From Aricia agestis (lineage: Eukaryota; Arthropoda; Insecta; Lepidoptera; Lycaenidae), in contig NC_056425.1 of the NCBI RefSeq assembly GCF_905147365.1, positions 12,427,001 to 12,491,000 on the forward strand: DNA of 64,000 nt, written 5' to 3'. A program made the translations under genes and the position numbers. The notes under the pieces are model-generated. The model did not search any database, had not been told where the DNA came from, and worked only from the letters and a program-made list of their open reading frames with translations. Shown in pieces: positions 34,060 through 45,056 of this stretch (its first letter is position 1; every line of letters begins with the position of its first letter).

Positions 34060-34150
34060 ATGGCCCCGAGCGAGTTTCTTACGCCGGTTCTTCTCGCCGG
34101 GTTAGTTCCCGAACCGGTGGTAGGCCTCATGTAGACGTTCTAAAAGTGTT
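34060..34150 (+). repeat. Fragment of a common LINE 3' region
   Basis: GAGTTTCTTACGCCGGTTCT then CCCGAACCGGTGGTAGGCC is a motif I associate with the 3' untranslated region of lepidopteran non-LTR elements. Confidence 0.45.
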
Positions 34151-34932
34151 AACTTTGTTAACCTATTTAGAAATTAATATTTTTATTTTCTCTCTATCAG
34201 TCTTGATGAACAAACTCAAGATTTTGGTTAAAAATACATAATTATGCACAACTCGCATATTTTACATAATCTTGTGCTCATTTCCTAATTATAAACACAT
34301 TAATTAACGTCCAAATTACTTCCCTTCGTAATTAATATAATATTTGACACATTATGCACATAAAATTAATGATAAACAAAATGCAACCTACAATTTTACT
34401 GAACTCTATGTATTTTACATGATTTTACTAACATTATGTGTTTTATTGGCAATATAACTACGGTAATTTATTTTCGTTGGTGCTAAAACTTAGTTAAAAC
34501 AAACAATATTAAAATCAAATAAATTCCATAATAAAACAGAAGACAAATTGGCGCAAATCATCGTTCTTTAAAGTTTGAATTTTGACGCTTATTTTTTTTA
34601 ATTCTAAATCTCACAGGTCTACATGTAATGGCCCAAATGCCATTAGATTACAAAATGAGATATACGGACGTTTATGTAGACTAAATGGGTAATAATATGT
34701 AATAACCGTCATAATTTTGCCTGTACTTCAAAGGGCGGTTATCAGGGCTGACTATATAAATAACACGAGGGTCAAAAGGTCTCTTAGGGCTAGGACACAA
34801 GTTCAATGATCTTTTAAAAATAAATTTGCGTACATTTTGTGGTACAGTAATTGTTGAATGCAAAATGCTTAATTTTCAACAAACAACTTTACCTTAATTT
34901 AACTTAACCATAATACTTATTTATGTAGGTAA
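34151..34932. other. Unassigned
   Basis: AT-rich. No gene or element recognised. Confidence 0.5.
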
Positions 34933-35476
34933 TTTTTTAGGGTTCCGTACCCAAAGGGTAAAAACGGGACCTTATTACTAAGACTTCGATGTCTGTCCGT
35001 CTGTCCGTCCGTCTGTCCGTCCGTCTGTTCGTCCGTCTGTCCGTCCGTCCGTCCGTCCGTCCGTCCGTCCGTCCGTCCGTACGTCCGTCCGTCCGTCTGT
35101 GTATCTCCAGGCTGTAACCCCAGAACCGCTATAGCTGGACTTCTGAAAATTTCACAGATTGTGTAATTCAGTTGCCGCTATAACAACAAATACTGAAAAC
35201 AAAATAAAATTAATATTTAAGGGTGCCTCCCATACAACAAACGTGATTTTTTCGGCTTTTTTGCTCTATACAGTAATGACAACAGGTAAGCACATGGTAT
35301 TTTCACGAAGGCCTTTATTTTATGTCTACTTCTATAATTATCAATAATATTAAAATAAAATAAAAATTGAAGGAAAAAAAATCCCATACAAAAAAACACT
35401 ATTTTTGGCCTATTTTTGCTCTATAACGGTACGGAACCTTTCGTGCGCGAGTCCAACTCGCACTTGGCCGATTTTT
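34933..35476 (+). repeat. GGGTTCCGTACC ... CTCGCACTTGGCC repeat
   Basis: It begins TTTTTTAGGGTTCCGTACCC and ends GAGTCCAACTCGCACTTGGC then CGATTTTT, the ends of one of the most widespread insect interspersed repeats. Between them are the tetranucleotide array and a long AT-rich interior. The 60-62-codon frames inside it are not genes. Confidence 0.8.
34991..35102. repeat. Tetranucleotide array (GTCC/GTCT)n
   Basis: About 112 bp of GTCC and GTCT units, internal to the repeat above. It probably grew from the short GTCTGTCC run that the family normally carries. Confidence 0.95.
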
Positions 35477-35580
35477 AATATCATAATACACTTAGTACAA
35501 ATTCCCAATCAAGATTGATTCCAGATGAAACATAGTTAATAGTAAGTATAAAATTCCTATCTGATTATTATTATTAGATA

Positions 35581-35927
35581 ACTAGCTGTCCCGGTGAACT
35601 TCGTGTCTCTTTAAAACCTTCCCTGGACTTCTACGAATATTTTAAGACTAAAATCAGCCCAATCCGTTCAGCCGTTTTCGAGTTTTAGCGCGACTAACAC
35701 ATTTGAAAATCCATTTTTATATATAAGATAGCTGTCCCGGTGAACTTCGTGTCACTTTAAAACCTTCCCTGGGCTTATACGAATATTTTAAGACTAAAAT
35801 CAGACCAATCGGTTCAGCCGTTTTCGAGTTTTAGCGCGACTAACACATTTGAAAATCCATTTTTATATATATAGACTAGCTGTCCCGGTGAACTTCGTGT
35901 CACTTTAAAACCTTCCCTGGATAAGAT
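35581..35927 (+). mobile_element. Three head-to-tail ACTAGCTGTCCCGGTGAAC elements
   Basis: Copy 1 is 35,581-35,729, copy 2 is 35,730-35,874 and copy 3 is 35,875-35,927. Copies 1 and 2 are about 95% alike and each ends in TTTTTATATATA plus AGA. Copy 3 keeps only the first 46 bp and then jumps to the terminal ATAAGAT, an internal deletion. All point the same way with no spacer. Confidence 0.85.
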
Positions 35928-36485
35928 TAGATAATGTTGCGTTTAGCCAAAGTCTGTAAATCAGTTAGTTGCAAAAGGAGTTTAAAATAATAATTGTAGG
36001 TTCCAGCGGTTTATTTCCTAGACAGATAGATTAATTTTCTAAGATTATCACGCCTGTCCGTATATGTAAGGACTCGGGTATGGAATTAAATTACTCCTCA
36101 AGCTGTATTCTGATTAATTTCTGATTATAACTTGCAGCAGAACGAATGGTTATAAATTATTATGTAGATGGATATCATAGGAAATAATAATTTTCTTTTT
36201 ATTTCAACTTCATTTCAGAGATTAAAATTTTAGAATGTATATGAATATTAAATAATGATTTAAATTGGTCCGTATGTACGTGACCTTATAAAACAATAAT
36301 TTAACTGGTTAGCAGTAGTGGGGTCAAATCTAACAAGACACTTGCGTCTTGCATCCACATGATGCATCACTTGCCATCAGGCGAAGTTTGCTCTTTGGTC
36401 AGTCTTACAAAGAGTGTATTTATCCAAATAAGATAATTATGTAACCCATCATTAAGGCTACGCTTGCATGATATATCTATAAGTA
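35928..36485. other. Unassigned
   Basis: No gene. CATCAGGCGAAGTTTGCTCT near 36,375 resembles a common repeat end. Confidence 0.45.
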
Positions 36486-36660
36486 CTGTATAAATGCAAA
36501 AGTATGTTTCTTTGTCTATCTGTCCGTCTGCTGTTAGTCTGTTACCTCTTCACGCCCGAACCGCTGAACCGATTTTGCTCAAATTTGGTATGGAGATACT
36601 TTGAGTTCCGTGAAAGATATTTTTATGCTGGAAAAACTGTACAAATCACATGTCATTTAG
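36486..36660 (-). repeat. GACGCCCGC-family repeat, minus copy
   Basis: It preserves GTTACCTCTTCACGCCCGAA, CCGATTTTGCTCAAATTTGG and ATGGAGATACTTTGAG. It is truncated beyond the GGAAAAACTGTAC region. A further core fragment is at 36,918-36,985. Confidence 0.75.
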
Positions 36661-37415
36661 CACAAAATATTTTCTAAATTCTTTTACTTTAGCTTTCATA
36701 ATCTCCGCTTGTCTGTATAGTTATTTATGATGTTATTAACGCCATTGATTATGGCAATTTACTATTGTAATAGAGTTGTCTCTGTGAATAACAGGTACAC
36801 GTGCTAATTAAGATAAGGTATTGAAAGGTATCGGTGTTGTATGATGTAGTTATTATGTATAGGACTTGTAAACTGGCATCCTTGTTTTACATGGATAAAA
36901 TTAATATTTAATATTAGTGACCATACATTTTTCTGGAATTAAAACTATCCTGTCTTTTTCCGGGACTCAAAATATCTCCTTACTAAACTCAGTTAAGCTA
37001 CAGTGGAAACAAATAAACATACAATACCATTAATAATAATTAATAATATATTTTATTTATTATAATCCGTTTCGGAGCTAAGATGTTAGTGATAAACACA
37101 CGTCTTTGTCTTCCTATCAATTCTAGTTGACATTTTGCCACAGCCGCACCTTATACACAATTTAAAAAAACAAATGCACGAAAGCTCTACCTTAGCTTAA
37201 AGCTTTAAGCGCAACAAAAGCTTTGAAAGTTTTCAAAAGCTTAGAATAAGTAAACTTACGTCACCCGGACTTCGGCGCGTTTGATAAAAGGTCAAAGAAT
37301 TGTACAAAAGTTCCCGGTGAAAGCGTTGCACAAGCTTTGATAACAATTGTCACCGTGACATAGAGTTACAAACAGACAGACATTTAAGTTTTTCCTAAGT
37401 TGTTTTATAAGAAAC
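36661..37415. other. Unassigned
   Basis: Apart from the repeat fragment at 36,918-36,985, nothing is recognised. 37,180-37,260 is rich in AAGCTT-like words. Confidence 0.45.
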
Positions 37416-37960
37416 TAGCTGTCCCGGCAAATGTTGTTTTGCCATAAAATGATTTTCCCTGTTTTCCTGCTTTTCTCTTGAATTTTTTTTCTATAGACCT
37501 CACGGAGCCCGAGAGTCGAGATCTTCCCAACGAATGCAAAACCGTGGAAATCGGTTCGTGCGTTCTGAATTTATAGCGTCAGGAAGGAAAACCCGACTTA
37601 TTTTTATATATTAGACGAGGTTTTTTCCGGGGCTTCGCTCGCGTTCAGAAGTATTATTATATACAAACTTTCGTCTCCTATTTTAACCCCTTGGAGGTGG
37701 AATTGATCAAAATCCTTTCTTAGCAGATGCCTACGTCATAATATCTACCTGCATGCCAAATTTCAGCCCGATCGGTCCAGTAGTTTGGGCTGTGCGTTGA
37801 TAGATCACCATGTCAGTCAGTCACCTTTGAGTTTTATATAATTATATAGATTAGGGGGCAAACGAGCAATCGGGTCACCTGAAAGAAAATAACTACCGTC
37901 GCCCATGAACAAAACGACATCAGAATAGTTGCAGGTGTGTTGCCAGCTTTAAAGTTACCA
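37416..37960 (+). repeat. Three different short elements end to end
   Basis: 37,416-37,614 is an ACTAGCTGTCCCGGCAAATG element ending in TTTTTATATATTAG. 37,615-37,851 is a GAGGTTTTTTCCGGGGCTTC element of the type tandemly repeated at 41.4 kb, ending TTTTATATAATTATATAGA. 37,852-37,960 is a GGGGGCAAACG repeat. Each begins at the AT-rich tail of the previous one, suggesting such tails are favoured targets. Confidence 0.75.
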
Positions 37961-38043
37961 TAGACCGATGAAACGTCGCGTTGTCTTTAGCGAAAGTTTC
38001 TAACTACCGCATTCATAGATTTTAAGTATTTATAAAATAAGAA

Positions 38044-38172
38044 CTTTTTTTATAAAATAAGGGGCAAACGAGCAAACGGGTCACCTGATGGAAAGCAACT
38101 ACCGTCGCCCATGGACACTCGCAACATTAGAAGAGCTGCAGGTACATCACCGGCTTTTTAAGAGGAAGACTT
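38044..38172 (+). repeat. GGGGGCAAACG-family repeat
   Basis: A second copy within 200 bp of the previous one, in the same orientation, starting TTTTATAAAATAAGGGGCAA. Confidence 0.8.
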
Positions 38173-38582
38173 AACTTTGATATAATGAAGATGAACAGAA
38201 TCTTCATACATTTTCTGACAAACTCCTTATTAAATTAAAGTGAAGTGTCTCTTTGTGCCTTTGTAAAACCCTACTAGGATATTTTGGCGCGTACAATCAG
38301 AAACGCTACCTGCAAGGATAGCTGTTTCACACACACAAGGATCTTGTTCCATGGCAATGTCATCAAAGTGATTAATAATCCTTGTAGGTATGTCAGAAAT
38401 CAGAATTTTCTATCAAACATCTTGTACTGTCGAGTGCTGAGTTTCGTCGATTTGTTGACCGATTTCGCATGTTATCGCGATCTGTCTTTCACCATGGAGA
38501 AAGCCATGCATTGCGAAGGGCTCTGATAAGTAGATATTGTCACCGTAGATCTAGGAGTTCGATAGATATGTCAGCCTGATTA
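38173..38582. other. Unassigned
   Basis: An 80-codon frame at 38,284 has no recognisable family. I do not call it. Confidence 0.45.
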
Positions 38583-38830
38583 CCCATTCCTGAGAGTGTA
38601 ACAAAATAAAATTTACTGTGAAAATTGCAGGGCTGAAAGAGCGAGATTTTTTCGTGACTTGTATGGGCAAATTCATTACGCTGGGACGCTAATAGAATTT
38701 GAATTAGAATTTATTTATTTGCAAGAAATTTGTTACAAGGTCGTTATATTTAAGGTGGCTAGCCCATACAAATCACAAATTAAAATTGGCTCTTTCAGCG
38801 CTGCTACTTTCACAAACAACAAAAATCGTG
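38583..38830. repeat. CAGCGCTG foldback repeat, diverged copy
   Basis: GAAAATTGCAGGGCTGAAAG on the left and CTCTTTCAGCGCTGCTACTT on the right are inverted counterparts, as at 28,725. An insertion around 38,690-38,755 separates them. Confidence 0.6.
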
Positions 38831-39289
38831 TCTTCTCTTTTATCTCGATAGACAATATTATATTTCAAGACTATTCTACTAAACTTGACTTTTAATTTAA
38901 AATACCCGTTAAAACTTTCTTAAAACGACAAAACTATCCATAAGTGTTCCCTAATTTATTCCTTTATCCTGAATGTATTTTATTCTACATTAACCCACTT
39001 GGCAGATGGCATTCTCTTTGTATTCAGACACTTAACTTGTTAGTTAAGATAAGATGTTCTAATGCGTCTAACGGGGGTTTTATCTAAATCTTACTTACGG
39101 CCTTTGTAACTGTCTACTTATCGCGTTTTGTTTGCTTAGACACCCTTCTACAATCATTTTAAACATAGGCCACGATGTTTTGACAGAAACGGTCTTTAAG
39201 CAAGTAAAAGTATGATGGGTAAGTTCTGAAATTTAATCCAGTATAATGGCCAGTGTTATGACGTCTAGAATCAACGCCATACTTCTACT
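38831..39289. other. Unassigned
   Basis: No supported feature. Confidence 0.5.
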
Positions 39290-39440
39290 TATTTCCGAAA
39301 TATACGTCAGTGCATTGACGTATTTGGCTTATGGGAAATCATTATTACTATAATGTCACACTCGTGTCACCAGTGCATATATTGCGTCGGTTATATGACT
39401 TCTTGAGCACATGGCCAGTGGCCAGTATACTGGTTTTTAT
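39290..39440. repeat. Second copy of the 4,960 repeat
   Basis: It shares TTCCGAAATATACG, GTGCATTGACGTA, ATAATGTCACACTCGTGTCA and TTGAGCACATGGCCAGTGG-like words with 4,960-5,230. The copies have diverged. Confidence 0.5.
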
Positions 39441-39472
39441 TTCGGAACCTAGGCAATATATTATTATTATAA

Positions 39473-39686
39473 TTAGCCTATAGTGTACCACTGCTGGGCA
39501 AAGGCCTCCCCCAGGATCTTCCACTGTTCTCGCTCCTGCGCCACCGATAGCCAGCCTGGCTGGTATGCCTCCAGCTCGCCACGCCACCTTTTTCTAGGCC
39601 GGCCTCGGCGGCGGCGTCCATTTTCAGGTGCCCACTCTGTTGAGACCCTTGCCCAGCGGTCGGGATGCATGCGGCTAACGTGACAT
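39473..39686 (-). pseudogene. RTE-like non-LTR element, C-terminal fragment
   Basis: A 65-codon minus-strand frame reads RW, then a basic run RRRRGRPRKRW, then AQEREQWKILGEAFAQQW before its stop. This is the conserved tail that follows the reverse transcriptase in insect RTE-type elements (GRP..RW, then a W.LGEA..QQW block). Only this end is present; the rest of the reverse transcriptase is missing, as expected from 5' truncation during insertion. The sequence is GC-rich compared with the flanks. The matching plus-strand frame is its shadow. Confidence 0.75.
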
Positions 39687-40477
39687 ATATATAATATAAT
39701 GCAATCTAAAGAGTGAACGAAATATGTCGAAATGGCTCTAAAGAACTACGATTTAATTTAAAAACGGTTTTTACCTCGACATGCCATGTCTATTACCTAT
39801 TTACTATCTTTAGTTCTGCTATTCTGTAAATTATATTATAGTTTGAGGGATTTAAATAATTTAAATACTTGTATTCATTTAACACTCGTGTGCTCATAAT
39901 AAATAGCACAGCGCAATTAATGTTTTCCGTCGCAAGCGCGCCAACGTCAAATGTCAATATGACAGCTAACCTAAAAAGGCTTGACAGCGCGCCATTTCAT
40001 TTGCAAATAAATTCATTCGCACTTTATTGTTATTCAAATCGTGAAGACGTTTAAATTATGTGATGGATTATTTAATCTAGATTTATTTAGAAAGTCTGTC
40101 TGAGTCAAGAAATATTGTTTGTAGATTAAATACTAAAAGCAACACAGTAACTATAATGCTTATAACAAATAAAATATTATAGGTTCTCACCAGAATCTCA
40201 TGGCTTTGGATGAGAGATTTTCAAAAAATATCCTTAATCATTGGATATTTTTTTACATTTACATATTGTATGACACGCAGAATCAGCCGCTATAAGGAAA
40301 AAACTATCAAACGTTTTGCTCCAATTTCCCCAGTATTGGTAGTATCAATTTCTTTTTTCTATTTTTGCCATCAGATTCTGGTAGACCTATAACATCCTGC
40401 ATCCAGTATAATATAAAATAGGCAAAAAAAAATCTGTCAGTATGTTACCTTACAGGTACCAGACTGACAGAATTTTC
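39687..40477. other. Unassigned
   Basis: Short frames near 39,869 and 40,210 have no family signature. Confidence 0.5.
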
Positions 40478-40513
40478 TAGTCGAGTGGAGACTTGACTGT
40501 CTCCACTCGACTA
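40478..40513. repeat. 14-bp hairpin
   Basis: TAGTCGAGTGGAGA (40,478-40,491) and its complement (40,500-40,513) enclose an 8-base loop. A run of nine A follows. Confidence 0.7.
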
Positions 40514-41387
40514 AAAAAAAAGTAAGTTCGCTGAACCGATTTGGACGGATTTTGATTATTCGACACTTTTAGTTTCAGGAAATAGGATAGTTATAATGCG
40601 TTTAAAAATGTAAGATTACCGTTCAACGAACTACTTATACAAAACGAGCAATATCTAGTAATCATTTAAAGGATTAATTAAAAAAAAATCACATCGAATT
40701 ACATTGCGAAACAGAATCGCCTCCCACAATTAGAAATCGAGTTACGTTCGACTTCTATCTAGTAATTGGTGATTGGCACAAAATTGATACACCAGATTAC
40801 TAATCCTTTACATTTCTCCGTCAGTTCCATATCTCTGGAAACTGTTCTTGTTGATAAGTGTAACTTTATTGCATTGTACCACAGAGTAAATAATCGAAAA
40901 GAAGTGGAAAAACTTATGGCAGTAAACTTTGAAGGTGTTGTTTTTATACTTTCTTTATTTCGTGATCCATTAGAGCGGATGACTGACACTACTAGTTAGG
41001 GATCAGGCGCAGGAATTTTTACATGCCCACAGCCTATCTGATGGATCATCTTTCTTGTCAGTGTCAGTTCTCCGAACAAAACTTGAAAATAACATTGTTC
41101 CAACACGTATTGACAGAAGATACAGCGGTGAGAAATGAGAATGTGTGCTGAGCCAAAGCCCGTAAAAAACATCAAACCTACGACCAAGTTAAAAGCAAAG
41201 ACTGTTTGGTTAATATCAAAATGACGGAACATCTGGTCATCTAAACACTCAAATCCCCTTTAAATAGTGTCGTCAGAGTGCAGTTGCATTTTACAGTTAT
41301 AGTGACCCGAATAGTGAACATATTGTAAGCATTGATTACACATTGACTGTACTATGTAGTGTATAGTGTCTTCAGACTTATAATACT
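40514..41387. other. Unassigned
   Basis: Overlapping 76-78-codon frames on both strands near 40,760-41,230 have no recognisable domain and cancel each other as evidence. 41,010-41,045 (CAGGCGCAGGAATTTTTACA then TGCCC) resembles the inverted body of the SINE at 3,391. Confidence 0.45.
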
Positions 41388-41864
41388 ACGAGCTTTTGCC
41401 CGCGGCTTCACTCGCGTTAAGAAGTATTATTATATACAAACTTTCATCCCCTATTCTAACCCCTTGGGGTTGGAAATTATCAAAATCCTTTCTTAGCGGA
41501 TGCCTACGTCATATCATCTACTTGCATGCCAAATTTCAGCCCGATCGGACCAGTGGTTTGGGCTGTGCGTTCATAGATCACCATGTCAGTCAGTCACCTT
41601 TGAGTTTTATATATATAAGATAGACGAGCTTTTGCCCGCGGCTTCGCTCGCGTTAAGAAGTATTATTATATACAAACATTCATCCCCTATTCTAACCCCT
41701 TGGGGTTGGAATTTATCAAAATCCTTTCTTAGCGGATGCCTACGTTATAACATCTACCTGCATGCCAAATTTCAGCCCGATCGGACCAGTGGTTTGGGCT
41801 GTGCGTTGATAGATCACTATGTCAATCAGTCAGTCAGTCACCTTTGAGTTTTATATGTATTAAG
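41388..41864 (+). mobile_element. Two head-to-tail GAGCTTTTGCCCGCGG elements
   Basis: Copy 1 is 41,388-41,623 and copy 2 is 41,624 to about 41,864. They are about 95% identical. Each runs from ACGAGCTTTTGCCCGCGGCT to CACCTTTGAGTTTTATAT, and copy 1 ends ATATATAAGATAG immediately before copy 2. A third copy is at 37,615. The 75- and 115-codon frames in the array are repeats of a non-coding sequence. Confidence 0.85.
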
Positions 41865-41965
41865 AAGAGTCCCGTAACTAAGTTACGCCAAAATTCGTTA
41901 AACGCGCTGCAATTGACATTTTTCTGGGATAAAAAGTATCGATGTCCTTTTCCGGCACTATGAGC
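41865..41965 (+). repeat. GACGCCCGC-family fragment
   Basis: AGTTACGCCAAAATTCGTTA and TTTTTCTGGGATAAAAAGTA mark the middle of a diverged copy. Confidence 0.55.
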
Positions 41966-42545
41966 GTGATTACGTTTAGAAAATTTTGTACTGCGTCTAC
42001 TCTTTCTTTACAGACTGTACAGCTAAAAATACACGAAAGATTACTCAATTATCCAAAGTTAGTTGATTGCCTCGTTAAACTGAGTTAACTACGCCAGTTA
42101 AAGTTACCACAGTTACGGCACGTTAAAACGTCAACTACAATATATTATGTTTAAACTTCCATGTTATTAATCAGCAACTTGTTTTTCTAGGGGGCCTATT
42201 CCGAAACCACTTAATAAGCGAAATTAGTTTCGAATCAGACTTTTTTCGTACGAAGCTGCGAATTTTGAATTTTTGATCTCTCATATTATTGTGTGTCATT
42301 TAGAATTAAATTAAATCAATAGAGTAAGGTTAAAAAATCGTTGCTAGTTTGAATTTAATTCATTTATATATTTATCTAATAATTATAACAATAAAGATAA
42401 TAAATAATAATAGTTATTATGATCTCATTTAATTTGTTACATTACGGTACCGTACTTTCGTTCGGAAAATAAACGTAAAAACTTAAATATTTAATTCAAT
42501 AAGTTATTCTTTATAGAACTTTAACTTTTTATTATTAGTACATAA
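41966..42545. other. Unassigned
   Basis: A GTTAA-rich stretch at 42,070-42,125 is related to the hairpins at 7,305 and 13,106. Nothing else. Confidence 0.45.
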
Positions 42546-42765
42546 TCCATACTTCCATACTAATATTATAAATGCGAAAGTGTGTCTGTCTGTCTGTCTG
42601 TTACGTCTTCACGCTCAAACCGCTAAACTGATTTTGCTGGGTATAGAGATACCTTGAGTCCCGAGAAAGGACATAGGATACTTTTATCCCGGAAAAATGT
42701 ACGGTTCCCGCGCGATAAACGAGTTTTGGCGCAACGGAGTTGCGGGCGACATCTAGTAGGATTAT
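42546..42765 (-). repeat. GACGCCCGC-family repeat, best full-length copy
   Basis: Read on the minus strand it runs from CTAGATGTCGCCCGCAACTC through GCGCGGGAACCGTACATTTT and TCCTATGTCCTTTCTCGGG to CATTTATAATATTAGTATGG. The outer end has ACTTCCATAC duplicated, as in other copies. It serves as the reference copy for the family in this window. Confidence 0.85.
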
Positions 42766-42840
42766 ATTTTTACTACGCCAACTACGCTAAGATTTTAGTA
42801 TATTTGAGAGTTACGCTTTAAGATGACTAAAAAAGGTTTA

Positions 42841-42989
42841 GGGCCTGTTTCACCACTTCCTGATAAGGCTATCCACCAACTAACTTGACAGATCAAGTAT
42901 GGAGAATCTGTCAAAAAAGTTGTGAATAGCCTATTAGGCACTTTATCAGAAAGTGCCTAATAGGCTATTCACAACTTACAAACAGGCCC
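42841..42989. mobile_element. Tourist-like MITE, copy 2
   Basis: It starts GGGCCTGTTTCACCACTTCC and ends AACAGGCCC, with TTA on both sides (42,838-42,840 and 42,990-42,992). Near its right end AAAGTGCCTAATAGGCTATT is a second inverted copy of internal sequence, so the element has been rearranged. Confidence 0.85.
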
Positions 42990-43389
42990 TTAGTCTTTCA
43001 AGAATCAAGTCGAGTCTTTCGAATATTGATTCATGAAAATGTTGGTCTTTCATCCCGATTCCCGTTCCACAGAATATATTATTTCATTCCAGTTTGTAAA
43101 GCGATCACTGGACATAAACTAGTTAACTATTTACTACACAGTTAACCGACTTACAGGTTAATCCTACTATGTATATCCTCGTCAATAAACCGTCAAATTT
43201 ATTGGCATTTTGGACGTCCGGTAGATAAGTGTTAGCTTTTCAGCGTCCGTATCTAAAAGCAGAAGAAAAGGACAGATAAATTTCAGTGGTTTAATCTTAC
43301 GAGATAGGTGAGATAAATTTTAGATTTCCTCTGTTTGGTATATTATAAAGATACGTTTGAAATTTGAATGGCGCTGGCCTTGGCAACAG

Positions 43390-43462
43390 AGTTTGGAGCA
43401 TCTGTCAAATAATTTGTGCATAGCCTATCTGGCACTTTATCAGGAAGTGGTGAAACAGGCCC
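43390..43462. mobile_element. Tourist-like MITE, truncated copy 3
   Basis: Only the right half is present, ending CAGGAAGTGGTGAAACAGGC then CC, followed by TAA. Confidence 0.75.
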
Positions 43463-43465
43463 TAA

Positions 43466-44325
43466 GAATTCTTTATTTGCTTAATATAGTAAAATAAGAT
43501 AGTGTTAAATCAAAACACACTAACAAGCACAAGAATATTATGAGTTTTTTATGTTTCTATGACTTTTGAGTATTATTAAGATAAAACAATAATAATGAGT
43601 TACATTCTTTAGGAGGCGTAAATCATTTCCCCATGTTGAAAAAATGTTAAAGCTCTCTTTGAGATAGGTACTTTGTTGAGATTAAGGTATTTCTAATGGT
43701 GCCTAATTTGGTGGTAAACGAAGGTTTTATCTTGCAGATAAGTGTCAAATAGCATGCAAGTTTTGTGTCAACTTCGTATATGGTCAGAAAGCAATTAATG
43801 CTTAGAATCGAATAATAATATCTGACATTAATTATTTGAAGATTGTGCAGCAAGTCCTAAGCATAAAGTTAATATACCTAGCGGAATAGAGCAACAATCT
43901 CGAGCTGTCAAACGTAACCGAAATTGGTTTTCGTTACGTATACACTTACACAAGCATGATTGTACATGAATTCTATAAGATTAAATTGTCAACGTGCGGC
44001 ACGTGTCGACTGGACGTCAAAAAAAGAGTGCTGCTGTCATGTATCACACGTCTCTTTTTCCCACGCAGTGTTACTGATAGTGACATCTCGCTTGCTCAGG
44101 CCTTTGTTTCTGTATTCCGCTAGGTATATTAACTTTATGGTTAAATAATCTGCATTGCGTATTTCACTGATTACTAGTATATATGGCGTATTTTCAGCAT
44201 TAATCATTTGACCTTAGCTACAAACGTTTCCATTGCAAAAACATGCAATTTCTGTTGGTATGTTTTGAATAATTAAATTCTTTTGTGCATTTGCAGTAAC
44301 TAATAAAATACGTGGTTACTAAACT
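43466..44325. other. Unassigned
   Basis: GCGGAATAGAG (43,880) and TCCGCTAGGTATATTAACTT (44,116) mark the two ends of an inverted pair: CATAAAGTTAATATACCTAG at 43,861-43,880 matches the complement of 44,120-44,140. This may be another foldback element of about 280 bp (43,861-44,140). Confidence 0.45.
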
Positions 44326-44328
44326 TTA

Positions 44329-44456
44329 GGGCCTGTTTCACCACTTTCTGATAAAGTGCCTAATAGGCTATTCACAACTTTTTTGACAGATTCTCCATAC
44401 TTGATCTGTCAAGTTAATTGGTGGATAGCCTTATCAGGAAGTGGTGAAACAGGCCC
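44329..44456. mobile_element. Tourist-like MITE, copy 4
   Basis: It is 128 bp, with ends GGGCCTGTTTCACCACTT and GAAGTGGTGAAACAGGCCC, and TTA on both sides (44,326-44,328 and 44,457-44,459). It is the cleanest copy of the family here. Confidence 0.88.
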
Positions 44457-44459
44457 TTA

Positions 44460-44918
44460 GAAATTAATAAAGTAGAAAAAAAGTAAGAAAAAAATATTGA
44501 AATCACAGCGAATAAAATATACAATAAAAAGTAACAAAGTTTATTTAAGTAAATTACAAAGACTTTCTAAAGATAAACGCAATATATTTATCCAGATAAA
44601 TCGTCTAAAACTTTTATAACCGATTATCGAGTTAGGCCGATATTAAACCCGCGTAAACGTCTCTAGGGCCCGATTCTAAAGTGTCGAATATCCAGTAGGG
44701 ATTTTCGTTGTTCTTATGTACCATCGAGAAAATTTATTCCTAGGCAGTAGCAGCAATGTGATCTGTCCGTTGGGTTTGACGTAACGCGACCAAATTACGT
44801 AGGTCCCCCATCTGCCTAGGATATAGGAATCAACTTATATTACATATATATATATACATTGTAAGTTTGTGATGAGTATTCTTCTCTTCTTCTTTACATT
44901 GTAGGTATATTGTTACAG
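44460..44918. other. Presumed intron upstream of the exon at 44,919
   Basis: AT-rich, with a pyrimidine-rich run at 44,879-44,897 (CTTCTCTTCTTCTTTACATT) before the acceptor. No repeat is recognised. Confidence 0.4.
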
Positions 44919-45009
44919 ACGGTGTCCGCGTCACCCCCCGCGCCGGTCATGCAGGCTCGTCGTGGTCTGCTCTGGCACCTGCTGATCGACCTGCCCATAC
45001 TCCTGCTTG
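44919..45009 (+). CDS. Candidate first coding exon, lipid phosphate phosphatase-like
   Basis: A pyrimidine-rich tract and TTGTTACAG end at 44,918, giving a good acceptor. The GC-rich segment that follows ends at GGTGAGT, a strong donor (GT at 45,010). ATG at 44,949 opens 20 codons plus one base (phase 1). After a basic start (QARRG) comes a hydrophobic segment, LLWHLLIDLPILLL, resembling the first transmembrane helix of wunen/PLPP phosphatases, where a conserved aspartate sits in the motif LDxxCxLxxGLP and, from memory of the mammalian genes, the first coding exon ends near this point. Such enzymes dephosphorylate lysophosphatidic acid and related lipids at the cell surface. The other exons lie outside the window, so the family call is inference from a short stretch; the exon call is firmer. 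A partial copy lies at 45,471-45,510. Confidence 0.5.
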
Positions 45010-45056
45010 GTGAGTCCTGGTTTGTATTTTAGAATATGGTGTGGGAGAGCTAGGAG

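Noticed and set aside
34991..35102. CRISPR-like or satellite array
   Set aside because: It is a continuous tetranucleotide run without spacers, inside a dispersed repeat.
40759..41232. Overlapping 76-78-codon frames on both strands
   Set aside because: No motif, no splice context, and both strands open equally, as expected by chance.
41396..41847. 75- and 115-codon plus-strand frames with repeated peptide blocks
   Set aside because: The internal repetition is simply the two tandem copies of a non-coding short element.
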